From Planctomycetota bacterium (GTDB lineage: Bacteria; Planctomycetota; PLA2; JAEUHO01), in the NCBI GenBank assembly GCA_028281445.1, contig JANQJW010000006.1:1-64000 (forward strand): a stretch of 64,000 bases of DNA, given 5' to 3'. Numbering within the stretch: the first letter of the stretch is position 1; every line of letters starts with the position of its first letter. The position numbers were made by a program, and so were the translations under genes. Shown here one piece after another: positions 32,761 through 41,285 of the stretch. The notes below the pieces were generated by a model that did no database searches, had not been told where the DNA came from, and saw nothing but the letters and a program-made list of their open reading frames with translations.

Positions 32761-32793
32761 CACCTCACCGGGCGACTACCTACCCGGGAGGTG
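32761..32793. terminator. bidirectional terminator-like hairpin
   Basis: CACCT-ca-CCGGG (32761-32772) pairs with CCCGG-g-AGGTG (32783-32793, small bulges), loop CGACTACCTA. The stop of the minus-strand gene (cta, 32776-32778) lies in the loop; the purM stop ends at the base before the left arm. Confidence 0.5.
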
Positions 32794-33381
32794 GTCGAGG
32801 TACCACCAGCGCAGGCCGACGGCTTCGCGGTAGTAGCCCTTGCGCATGGAGAGCATGAACTCGGGCAACGGGCGCTTCGACCGCGAAGCGACGTCGGACA
32901 CGCCCTCGCTCACGATCACGTCGCCGGTCTCGTCGACGTAGTACGTGCGAAACCCCGTGCGCTCCTCGCCCCACGGCCGCGCGACCACGACGAAGTGCGC
33001 GCGTTCGAGGTCAGGGTTGGACTGGCCCTTGTCTCTTGTCGCGATGAGCACCAGATCGCCGGGCGCCATCGAATAGGGCAACAACACGTCGAGCCGGTAG
33101 CGGGGCGTGGTGACGACCCGGTGGCCGTCTCGATCCTCGATGGGCCAGCCGCGGAGGAGGCCGGCCTCCTCCAGGTCTGCGATCCATCCGTAGCGGCCGT
33201 TCGCCTCGTGGAATCGGTGCTGCGCCTTGGACACGGCGCTCAGCAGCCCGAAAGCCCTGTCCTCGAACGTGACGCGGTCGCGGGCGATTGCCTGCTCGCG
33301 GCGCACGGTCAGGACCACCAGCGCCACGGCACCCAGGATCAGGGCCAGGGGTATCAGCAGCCGTTCCCGGTTCAGGCCCAT
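32776..33381 (-). CDS. membrane-anchored protein of unknown function
   Basis: 201 aa. One N-terminal membrane segment (LLIPLALILGAVALVVLTV), then a soluble domain: AFGLLSAVSKAQHRFHEANGRYGWIADLEEAGLL, RYRLDVLLPYSMAPGDLVLIATRD, FRTYYVDETGDVIVSEG. The layout (N-terminal segment, helix with AQ.RF..ANG.Y, then strands) resembles pseudopilin-like proteins, but the classic prepilin cleavage site is not seen. Start ATG 33381. Convergent with purM, divergent from the DUF58 gene. Confidence 0.65.
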   Translation of the reverse strand: MGLNRERLLIPLALILGAVALVVLTVRREQAIARDRVTFEDRAFGLLSAVSKAQHRFHEANGRYGWIADLEEAGLLRGWPIEDRDGHRVVTTPRYRLDVLLPYSMAPGDLVLIATRDKGQSNPDLERAHFVVVARPWGEERTGFRTYYVDETGDVIVSEGVSDVASRSKRPLPEFMLSMRKGYYREAVGLRWWYLDHLPGR

Positions 33382-33443
33382 CAAATGGAGGCTACCAGCA
33401 GGGTGGCGCGAACCGCCGCCGTTGGCATCCGTATACTCCATTG

Positions 33444-34616
33444 GTGGAGACCAGGACCCAGGCACGCGGGCCCGAGGGGCCGGACGCCCTCGGCACGCCC
33501 AGCACGAGCCCCACGCCCCAGGGGATGGTCTATCTCCTCGCCATCGGCGTCTTCTCCCTGGCGATGCTCTACCTCGGCGCCAATCTCGTCTTCCTGCTGG
33601 GGGCGCTGGTGCTCGGCTCCAGTGGCGTGCTCTGGTTCCTCACGCGTTCCAACCTCCAGCACCTGCGCGTGCGGCGCGAGCTCCCGCGTCGAACCCGGGT
33701 GGGCATGCTGACGCCGCTGACGTGGACCATCTGCAACGACGCGGGGCGCTCGTCGCTCGGCGTGGAGATCGACGACCGGCCCGCCCCCGGCTCGAAACCC
33801 GTGCGGCTGCAGGTCGAGTTCCCATGCATCGAGGGGCACGGCAGCGCGGAGGTGTCGACGCAGATCGTGTTCGGCCGGCGGGGCCGCGTGGATCTCTCGT
33901 CCCCCGGCACCTGGATCTGGAGCCGGTATCCGCTCGGCCTGTTCCGGGCGGCGGCCCGTCCGGTGCTCGAAGGCTCGATTCTCGTACGCCCCGCGGAAGG
34001 CCGTGTGGGAGCGTCCTTGCGCGAGATGCTGCGGGGGAAGCTCGACATGGAAGCCCGCCGGCGCCGCACGTGGCGTGGCGAAGACGCAATCTACGGCGTT
34101 CGCGAGTACCGCGAGGGCGACGATCCGCGGCGCGTGCACTGGCGGAGTACCGCACGCCGCGGTGCGTTGGTTGTTAGCGAGTGGCGCGCCGAGCAGGGGC
34201 GCGAAGCCGTCATCGTGCTCGGGCGTGGCCCCGTTGCGGGGGCGCGGGGCAACCCAGCCTTCGAGCGCGCGGTGTCCACCGCCGCGACGTTGTGGCGCCA
34301 CTGCGCCGTCGAGGGACTGCATGCGCGCCTGGTTCTTGGCAACGGCGCCAAGCTGGCCATGGACGACAGCGGCCGCGGCCTGGAGGCCGGGCTGGATGCG
34401 CTCGCCGTCGTGCCTTCGCAGGGCAACCGGCGTCCGCGCCGCGCCTTGCGCCAGCTGCGCGAGCCGACGGCGCCCCGCAGCGTCATCTACATCGCATCCG
34501 GCAAGGAGGCCGGACTCGCCAAGGACCTCGGCGCCGCAGCCGGCCGCGCAGGCACGAGCCTGCAGCTCCGCTGTGACCTGCGCTCGATTCGCCGCTACAT
34601 CCGGGGGATCGCATGA
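33444..34616 (+). CDS. DUF58 domain protein
   Basis: 390 aa from GTG 33444. Two membrane segments near the N-terminus (VYLLAIGVFSLAMLYL, LVFLLGALVLGSSGVLWFL), an outer beta-rich region, then the DUF58 core: YGVREYREGDDPRRVHWRSTARRGALVVSEW. DUF58 proteins usually accompany MoxR ATPases and transglutaminases; here only the transglutaminase follows, overlapping by ATGA, and no MoxR gene is seen. A TATACT box lies seven bases before GTG 33444, so the message may be leaderless, or ATG 33525 is the real start. The DUF58 function is not established biochemically. Confidence 0.85.
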   Translation: METRTQARGPEGPDALGTPSTSPTPQGMVYLLAIGVFSLAMLYLGANLVFLLGALVLGSSGVLWFLTRSNLQHLRVRRELPRRTRVGMLTPLTWTICNDAGRSSLGVEIDDRPAPGSKPVRLQVEFPCIEGHGSAEVSTQIVFGRRGRVDLSSPGTWIWSRYPLGLFRAAARPVLEGSILVRPAEGRVGASLREMLRGKLDMEARRRRTWRGEDAIYGVREYREGDDPRRVHWRSTARRGALVVSEWRAEQGREAVIVLGRGPVAGARGNPAFERAVSTAATLWRHCAVEGLHARLVLGNGAKLAMDDSGRGLEAGLDALAVVPSQGNRRPRRALRQLREPTAPRSVIYIASGKEAGLAKDLGAAAGRAGTSLQLRCDLRSIRRYIRGIA

Positions 34617-36877
34617 ACGGCGCGCTTCAACCCGCGCCGCGCGTGCGCCTGCAGCTCGCGCTGTTGCTGTTGGTCGGGTTGGCGCTTGCTGCCGTTGTGC
34701 GCGTACCCAGCTTCCCGCGCCCGATCCTCCATGCCTTCCTCACCGCTGCGGTCTTGCGCCTGACGCTGGGCCGTGACGGACAGCGCCTCGCACCGCGGCC
34801 CGTGCTGCAGGGACTCGCAGGCGTGATGGCCGCCCTTTCCATCGCGTACCTGCTGCTCGCCCTGTCCCGCCCGCCGAGCGAGCAGGCGGCGCGCGGCGAG
34901 CCGAGCGCGCTGATCACGCTGATGTGCGTCGTGTCCATCTTCCAGGGCCTGTGCCTGCTCTGCCGGCAGACGACCTTCACCTCGTTCTTGCTGATCCTGC
35001 TCTCGTCGGTGCACGCCTCGGGCGCTGCCATCGAGTACACCGACACGCTCAGCCTGGTCTTCGTGTGCGTGTATGTCGGACTGCTGGCGTGGACGCTGCT
35101 TCACTTCGAGCGACGCATCTCGCTGGACCGCGAGGCCGACGGCGATGGCGCGGTGCGACTGCTGCGCGCGCGCGTGTCCCGTCCCGTTCCGCGGACGGCC
35201 GCGCTGCGTGTGCTGGCGGCCGTCGTCCTGGTCGGCTTCCCGATCGGCATCGTGCTCTACCTCGCGGCGCCGCGCGGCTTGAAGGACTACGGGCTGCAGC
35301 GCGCGCTGGCCGAACACCGCGAACGAGAGCAGCGCGCGGGCGGGGCCGAGATCACGGACATGCCGAACGAAGGCCTCGGCGCGTCCAGTCACATCACGGG
35401 TCCGGGCGGCGGCAAGGGCGTGCCGTGGGGCTCGGTGACGGAGATCAAGCGTGACTTCTCCGCCTGGTTCGAAGTGCGCCAAGAGGGGCGGCGCGGCGTG
35501 CCCGATGAAGTGATCCTGCGTGACAACGCCCAGGACTTCTGCACGCAGGACCTTGTATGGAAGGACACGTTGTCGAAGGGCAACCTCAGCAAGTTCTTCG
35601 TAGACCGGGACGACGGCCGGGTCGACGGCTGGACGCCGCTCGGTCACACCGACGATCCGTTGCGCGGGCGCACGCTGCGCATCAAGCTCAAGAAGGGCGG
35701 CCATCGCCGCCTCTATCTCGAGCCGAACGAGGTGAAGCTGCGCATTCTCCGCGGCGGACTGCCGCAGAGCGGGTTCGAGGTGACCGAGGACTTCGCCGAG
35801 ACGATGGCCGTCAGCTTCGACTTCAAGGCGAACGACGTCATGCTCCAGCGGTCCGTGCGACCGCGCACGGACGACAGCTTCCTGCGGGGTCGAGAGAGCA
35901 GCACGGATGCCGTGCCCGTCGCCTACCTGCAAGTGCCGAGCAACTGCGCATGGACATGCCGCCAGCTCGCGCTCCAGGTCGTGCGCGACGAGAAGGACCC
36001 CTGGACGCGCGCGCGCATGCTCGAGGCTTGGCTCAAGAGTCCGGAGTTCACCTACACGCTCAAGCTGCCGCGCGTGGATCCGAAGAACGCGATGGTCGAG
36101 TTCCTCACGCGGACGAAGAGTGCCAACTGCGAGGGCTTCGCGATGGCGCTCACGTTGATGCTGCGGACGCTGGGACACCCGGCGCGCTACGTGCGCGGCT
36201 TCTGGGGCGGCGACCGTCTGGAGGAGAGCGGCAGCGTGATCCTCCGCGGGCACCACTATCACGCATGGACGGAGATGCACCTGGAGGGCGCCGGCTGGAT
36301 CGCGCTCAACCCGACGCCGCCCGAGCGCCGCGCCGCGGATGCCGACAGCATCACGGTGGAGACCGGCACGGGGCCCAAGGTCGAGGAAGAGCCCTTCTCC
36401 TTCCTCGGCTACGACGCCAAGCAGTGGGGGCAGTTCTGGGGACGCGTCGGACGCGGCCTGGACCGCTTCGTCATGCAGCCGCTGGCCCTGGTGTTCTCCC
36501 GCGACGGGTTCTACGCCGGACCGCTCGTCCTGCTCGCCGGCCTGTGGCTGCTCATGCGCCGGCGCGAGGCCACGCGCATTCGACGGATGGTCGTCGCCGA
36601 GGGGCAACGCGTCCCGGCCGGTGCGTACGGCAAAGCATTGATCCTGCTCGCGCGCAAGGGGGTGAAGCGCCGCGGAAACCAAACGCCCCGGGCGTACGCA
36701 CGCCTGGCGGCCCTGCGGTTCCCGCAGGCCGCCTCGCCGCTTACGGTGCTCACGCGCGTGCACGAGCTGGAGCGCTACGGCGGCGGTGCGACCGACTCCT
36801 CGCGCCAACGCGCCCGGCAGGCCCTGGACGCGCTGAAGACGTCCCTGCGCCGCAAGCCCCCGCCTGCGAAGGGGTAA
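34613..36877 (+). CDS. membrane transglutaminase-like protein (TgpA type)
   Basis: 754 aa. An N-terminal block of five to six membrane segments (residues about 13-165 and 195-215, DUF3488-like), a large outer region, then the transglutaminase core (about 470-570) and one C-terminal segment (about 625-645) with a DUF4129-like tail. Catalytic Cys506 in SANCEGFA and His550 in HYHAWTEM are present. The third position, normally Asp in (V/L)DPTP, is Asn566 in ALNPTPP, which weakens a classic triad but need not abolish it. Start overlaps the DUF58 stop (ATGA). It may act on cell-surface proteins. Confidence 0.88.
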   Translation: MNGALQPAPRVRLQLALLLLVGLALAAVVRVPSFPRPILHAFLTAAVLRLTLGRDGQRLAPRPVLQGLAGVMAALSIAYLLLALSRPPSEQAARGEPSALITLMCVVSIFQGLCLLCRQTTFTSFLLILLSSVHASGAAIEYTDTLSLVFVCVYVGLLAWTLLHFERRISLDREADGDGAVRLLRARVSRPVPRTAALRVLAAVVLVGFPIGIVLYLAAPRGLKDYGLQRALAEHREREQRAGGAEITDMPNEGLGASSHITGPGGGKGVPWGSVTEIKRDFSAWFEVRQEGRRGVPDEVILRDNAQDFCTQDLVWKDTLSKGNLSKFFVDRDDGRVDGWTPLGHTDDPLRGRTLRIKLKKGGHRRLYLEPNEVKLRILRGGLPQSGFEVTEDFAETMAVSFDFKANDVMLQRSVRPRTDDSFLRGRESSTDAVPVAYLQVPSNCAWTCRQLALQVVRDEKDPWTRARMLEAWLKSPEFTYTLKLPRVDPKNAMVEFLTRTKSANCEGFAMALTLMLRTLGHPARYVRGFWGGDRLEESGSVILRGHHYHAWTEMHLEGAGWIALNPTPPERRAADADSITVETGTGPKVEEEPFSFLGYDAKQWGQFWGRVGRGLDRFVMQPLALVFSRDGFYAGPLVLLAGLWLLMRRREATRIRRMVVAEGQRVPAGAYGKALILLARKGVKRRGNQTPRAYARLAALRFPQAASPLTVLTRVHELERYGGGATDSSRQRARQALDALKTSLRRKPPPAKG

Positions 36878-36917
36878 GACGAGAAGGCGCAAGGTCGCTC
36901 GCCGGGTGCACGGCACA

Positions 36918-38315
36918 ATGCCGCGCGTGACGACGGATGCGACCCCGACCGAGGCCATGCGCAGCGAGGCGCTTGCGGTTGCGCGCGCCCTGCGGGCGGC
37001 AGGGTACGAGGCCTTGCTGTGCGGTGGTGCGGTGCGCGACGCGCTGCTCGGGCGGGCTCCGACCGACTACGACGTGGCGACCTCGGCAACGCCCGAACAG
37101 GGGGCGGCACTGTTCCCCGAGGCTGTGCTCGTGGGTGCCCAATTCGGCGTGTTGGTCCTGCCGCGCGAGGCGGGCGACGTCGAGGTGGCGACCTTCCGCT
37201 CGGACGATGCCTACGTGGACGGGCGCCGCCCGACCGGTGTGACGTTCAGCGATCCGCCGACGGACGCGCAGCGCCGGGACTTCACGGTCAACGGTCTGTT
37301 CGAAGACCCGGAGACGGGCGCGATCCTCGACCACGTAGACGGCCTGCCCGACGTGAAGCGACGATTGGTTCGCGCGATCGGCGATCCTGCCGCGCGGTTC
37401 CGCGAGGACCATCTGCGCATCCTGCGCGCCGTGCGCTTCGCGGTACAGCTCGGCTTCGCCATCGACCCGGGCACCATGGACGCCATTCGCGAGCTCGCGC
37501 CGCTCGTGCGCGAGGTCTCCAGCGAGCGCCTGCGCGACGAGCTCACGAAGCTCCTGCGCCACGGACGGGGTACGGGCCTGCGGATGCTGCGCGACGCCGG
37601 GTTGCTGCCACACGTGCTCCCCGAGATCGATGCGATGCAGGGCGTGCCGCAGCCTCCGAACTTCCATCCCGAAGGCGACGTGTTCGTCCACACCTGTCTG
37701 GTGCTCGACGGCGCGCGCCTTCCTGAAGGTGGGGAGGCGCAGCCGAGCAAGGAGGACGAGAGCGTACTGCTGTGGGCGTGCCTCCTGCATGACATCGCCA
37801 AGCCGCCGACCAAGAGCGTGGATCCCGACGGTCGCATTCGCTTCAACGGGCACGACAAGCTGGGCGTCGAGATGAGCGAGGCGATTCTCGAGCGCTTCAA
37901 GTTCCCGAACCGGGTCATCGAGCGCGTAGGCAATCTCATCCGGGCCCACATCCAGATCGCGAGCACTCCGGACATGCGGCCGGCGCGCCTGCGCCGGTTC
38001 CTTGCCGACCCGGACATCGAGATGCACCTGGCCCTGCACGCCGCGGACTGCGGCGCGTCCCACGGCGACATGCGGATCCTCGAGTTCTGCCGCGGTCAGC
38101 TCGCGGCCTACGCCGACGAACCGATCGTGCCCGCGCCGCTGCTGACCGGGGCCGATCTGCTGGCCATGGGCTTCGCGCAAGGGCCCCGGATCGGAGAGAT
38201 CCTCCGCTGGGTGCAGGACGGGCAGCTAGAAGGCACGATCCTCGATTCGGAGGATGCGGCACGGCGCGTGCGTGAGAGATTCTCCGCACCCACCGGAGAG
38301 GACCCCCGTGGCTGA
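36918..38315 (+). CDS. cca: CCA tRNA nucleotidyltransferase / poly(A) polymerase family
   Basis: 465 aa from ATG 36918 (GTG 36906 possible). The class II nucleotidyltransferase head is at residues about 20-150: LLCGGAVRDALLGRAPTDYDVATSA with the DxD pair, RRDFTVNGL, then RAIGDPAARFREDHLRILRAVRFA and the neck. C-terminal HD domain: LLHDIAKP and RFNGHDKLG. It adds or repairs the CCA end of tRNA; family members can also be poly(A) polymerases, and sequence alone does not settle this. Its end overlaps the next gene's GTG by eight bases. Confidence 0.92.
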   Translation: MPRVTTDATPTEAMRSEALAVARALRAAGYEALLCGGAVRDALLGRAPTDYDVATSATPEQGAALFPEAVLVGAQFGVLVLPREAGDVEVATFRSDDAYVDGRRPTGVTFSDPPTDAQRRDFTVNGLFEDPETGAILDHVDGLPDVKRRLVRAIGDPAARFREDHLRILRAVRFAVQLGFAIDPGTMDAIRELAPLVREVSSERLRDELTKLLRHGRGTGLRMLRDAGLLPHVLPEIDAMQGVPQPPNFHPEGDVFVHTCLVLDGARLPEGGEAQPSKEDESVLLWACLLHDIAKPPTKSVDPDGRIRFNGHDKLGVEMSEAILERFKFPNRVIERVGNLIRAHIQIASTPDMRPARLRRFLADPDIEMHLALHAADCGASHGDMRILEFCRGQLAAYADEPIVPAPLLTGADLLAMGFAQGPRIGEILRWVQDGQLEGTILDSEDAARRVRERFSAPTGEDPRG

Positions 38316-40233
38316 TTCGCGTTTCCCCTGGGCTACACGCCGTCGTCATCCGGTAATCCGGGCGGCACTGATCGCGGTCGTGGTGTGCCTCCTTCATGCT
38401 CCCGTGCAGGCCGAAGAGACAGGCAGCCTCGAGGACGCACTCCTCCTGATCGCCCGCCGGGATGCTCCGCTCGATGAACGCCTCGCGGCGACGACGCGTG
38501 TGCTCGAGAGCAAGACGGCGCTGGACTCCGAAGACCTGGCCCGCGCGGCGGCCGCCCTGATGGATGAGGCCCTGGAGCCGGCCGGATGGCTTGCGCTCCG
38601 CGCCGTCGATGAGGGCTGGATCTCGGCCGAGACGCGCGCCCGCCTCGTCACGCTCTTCTCGCGGGCCATGACCGCCAAGACGGACGAGCTGCGCGCGCGG
38701 GCATGCGTGCTCCTGGCCGGCGACTGGCCGCGCGGCGGCGTGACGGAGCTGGCGTCGTCCCAGGATCCGTTCGTGCGCGCGGTGCTCGAACGCGAACTGC
38801 CGCCGGCGATGCGCGTCGAGACGACGGAGTCGCTGTGGCGCAGCCTCGGCATGGCCACGTCCGACGACGTGTCCCAGATGCGATCGGGTCTCGATGCTCT
38901 GGTCCGAGCCAAGGAGACATCCGTTCCCTTCCTCCTGCACTTCGCCCGGCAGGGACTGCTTGGCACCCCCAAGGGCCGCATGCCCCGCGCCGCGCGCGCC
39001 ATCCTCGCGCTGGGCATGACGAAGGACTGGCGGGCGACGCCGCTGCTCGGCAAGTGCCTCTTCTCCAAGGACGGCTGGGTGCGCGCGTCCGCAGCCTGTG
39101 CGCTCGGTGACCTCGGGGATCCGGCCGGTGCCGTGTATCTCGCCAACTACCTCGCGACGATGGGGGACCTGTTCCGCACGCGGGACCAGTGGGACTATCC
39201 CGGGGCGTCCGAGACGAGCCTCACCGAGGCACAGTGGCGTCAGATCGACTACTTCAACGTCGACGGGCTCGCCGCCGACGCGCTACTCAGGCTTGGCGTT
39301 CCCAACGCCGGCGGCTACCTCATCCACGAGAAGCTCGACACGTCCAAGCAGCCGTATCGCATCCGCGTCTTCCAGGACGCGGTGGACTCGCTGCGCCGAT
39401 CGCTGCCCGCCTCGCCGTGGCAGGCCTACAACGTCGACAGCGGCTACCCGCAACGCGAGAAGGCCTTCCGCGCGCTCGCGCGCTGGTGGCACGCGCACCG
39501 GAACGACGCCGACCTCGTGACGACGACGTTCGACGAGGACGACAAAGCCTATCGCGCGACGGCACGCCGGATGATCGAGCTGCTGCGCGGCAAGGACGTG
39601 CGCCAGTTCATGATCGTCAAGCCCGCGTGCGAGTTGCTCGGTCGTGCAGCGACCCCCGTGTTGATCGACGTCCTGGCAACGGCCACGGCGGGGCCGGCGC
39701 GTTCGGAGCTCGCCACGGCGCTTGGCCTCGTGCGCGATGTGCGCGCCATTGCTCCGCTGCTCGACGTCCTGAAGGACAAGCGTCCCTTCGTGCGCGCGGC
39801 GGCAGCGAAGGCACTCGTGAACTACGCCGACGATCCGAGGGTCGTCGATGCCTTGATCGCCACCCTGGCGGACTCGAAGGGCGGTCCTCGCGTGGCTGCG
39901 ATGAGCGCCCTGGTTGCCGCGAAGCCGTCGGCAGCCGTGTTGGACGCCGTCAACGCGCACGCCGCGGACGGCAAGAAGAAGAGTGCCGACTATCAGATGG
40001 CGGAGATTGTCGTGCGCCTCGTCCAGGAAGGGGAGAAGCACTGGCCCCACATCGAGAAGGGCCTGGCGGACGAGCGGCGCTTCACCCGGGAGCGGTGGTG
40101 GCTGCTGCTGCGCCACGCGCTCGACCTGCCGGCGTGGGTCCACTCGGCCAAGGCCGCTCCCGATGCGCCGCTTGTCCGGCGGCTGTCAGCCAAGGAAGCC
40201 GTCGCCGCGTTGAAGGAAAGGCGGGCCCGATGA
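38308..40233 (+). CDS. exported HEAT-repeat protein
   Basis: 641 aa. The GTG at 38308, preceded by GGAGAGGA, opens a signal-like N-terminus (IRAALIAVVVCLLHAPVQAEE). HEAT-type repeats fill much of the chain: for example AARAILALGMTKDWRATPLLGKCLFSKDG, SAACALGDLGDPAG, and at the C-terminal part LATALGLVRDVRAIAPLLDVL and AAAKALVNYADDPRVVDALI. Such proteins are scaffolds without catalytic motifs. It overlaps both neighbours (the cca end, and ATGA into the ABC ATPase), so it is part of the same transcript. Confidence 0.8.
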   Translation: MADSRFPWATRRRHPVIRAALIAVVVCLLHAPVQAEETGSLEDALLLIARRDAPLDERLAATTRVLESKTALDSEDLARAAAALMDEALEPAGWLALRAVDEGWISAETRARLVTLFSRAMTAKTDELRARACVLLAGDWPRGGVTELASSQDPFVRAVLERELPPAMRVETTESLWRSLGMATSDDVSQMRSGLDALVRAKETSVPFLLHFARQGLLGTPKGRMPRAARAILALGMTKDWRATPLLGKCLFSKDGWVRASAACALGDLGDPAGAVYLANYLATMGDLFRTRDQWDYPGASETSLTEAQWRQIDYFNVDGLAADALLRLGVPNAGGYLIHEKLDTSKQPYRIRVFQDAVDSLRRSLPASPWQAYNVDSGYPQREKAFRALARWWHAHRNDADLVTTTFDEDDKAYRATARRMIELLRGKDVRQFMIVKPACELLGRAATPVLIDVLATATAGPARSELATALGLVRDVRAIAPLLDVLKDKRPFVRAAAAKALVNYADDPRVVDALIATLADSKGGPRVAAMSALVAAKPSAAVLDAVNAHAADGKKKSADYQMAEIVVRLVQEGEKHWPHIEKGLADERRFTRERWWLLLRHALDLPAWVHSAKAAPDAPLVRRLSAKEAVAALKERRAR

Positions 40234-41285
40234 GTGGCGGCGACCTGGCCCTTTCAGGGATCGGCAAGGTGTTCGACGAGCACGCCGCGCTGCGTGACGT
40301 CAACCTGGAGGTGCCGGCCGGCGGTTCGCTCGTGCTGCTGGGCTCCAGCGGTGCAGGCAAGACAACGCTGCTGCGCATCATCGCCGGGCTCGATACCGCC
40401 GACGAGGGCACGGTCACGTTGGGCGGGCGTGTCTTGAGCGATCCGGCCGTTCGTGTCGCCCCCGAGCACCGCCGCGTCGGCATGGTGTTCCAGGCGCTGG
40501 AGCTCTGGCCGCATATGACGGTGGCCGAGCACCTTGCCTTCGGACTCGAAGGGCGGCCGCGCGGCAAGAAGGCACTTACCAACGAGACAGTGCGCCTGCT
40601 CGCCGAGCAAGTCGGCATCGCGCCGAACCTACTGCCGCGCCGGCCCGACACCCTCTCCGGCGGCGAGCAGCAACGCGTCGCCATCGCCCGCACGTTGGCT
40701 GCCGATCCCCAGGTGATCCTCTACGACGAGCCGCTGGCGAACCTCGACCCGGACCGTCGGCGCGCCCTGCGTGCGTTGATCCGTCGCATTGCGCGCGAGC
40801 GTTCGACGACGCTCGTGTACGTGACGCACGATCCGGAAGAGGCCCTGGAGCTGGGCGACGAAATCGCGGTGATGGCCGACGGTCGCGTGGTCGAACGCGG
40901 TCGGCCCCAAACGCTCTATCGGAGTCCGACCACACTGGCCGGCGCCCGCGCGCTCGGTCCCGTCACGGCGCTCAAGGCGCGGGTCGAGGGCGGGCGCCTG
41001 CATACGGCGCTTGGTGCGTTGGAGAGCTCCGGCGCAGATCCGCTCGACGCCGGCGCGACGTGCCTTGCGCTCCTTCGCCCGGACGACGTCGGGCCGGGGG
41101 AAGGCGGCGTCGAGGCCGTCATCGAAGACGTCATCCCGCGCGCGCGCGACTGGAGCTTCCGCGCCGACCTCGCGGGGGAAGCGGTGCTCGGCTGCAGTGA
41201 CGAACCGCTCGAAGCCGGCGCGCGCGTCGCGCTGACCGCGCAGGGCGCCGCATCTGCCGTGCCGGCGGAAAGGAGCGAGGCATGA
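40230..41285 (+). CDS. ABC transporter ATPase, orphan, with C-terminal TOBE-like part
   Basis: 351 aa. Walker A GSSGAGKT at residues 38-45, Q-loop MVFQALELWPHMTV, signature [15 protein letters not shown], Walker B VILYDEPLANLDP and switch HD in YVTHDPEEAL. The remaining 110 residues resemble the TOBE regulatory tail of importers for sugars, iron, molybdate or polyamines (CUT1/PotA-like). No permease or binding protein is nearby, so its membrane partner must be elsewhere, or it serves another process. ATGA overlap with the HEAT gene before and the cytochrome after. Confidence 0.9.
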   Translation: MSGGDLALSGIGKVFDEHAALRDVNLEVPAGGSLVLLGSSGAGKTTLLRIIAGLDTADEGTVTLGGRVLSDPAVRVAPEHRRVGMVFQALELWPHMTVAEHLAFGLEGRPRGKKALTNETVRLLAEQVGIAPNLLPRRPDTLSGGEQQRVAIARTLAADPQVILYDEPLANLDPDRRRALRALIRRIARERSTTLVYVTHDPEEALELGDEIAVMADGRVVERGRPQTLYRSPTTLAGARALGPVTALKARVEGGRLHTALGALESSGADPLDAGATCLALLRPDDVGPGEGGVEAVIEDVIPRARDWSFRADLAGEAVLGCSDEPLEAGARVALTAQGAASAVPAERSEA

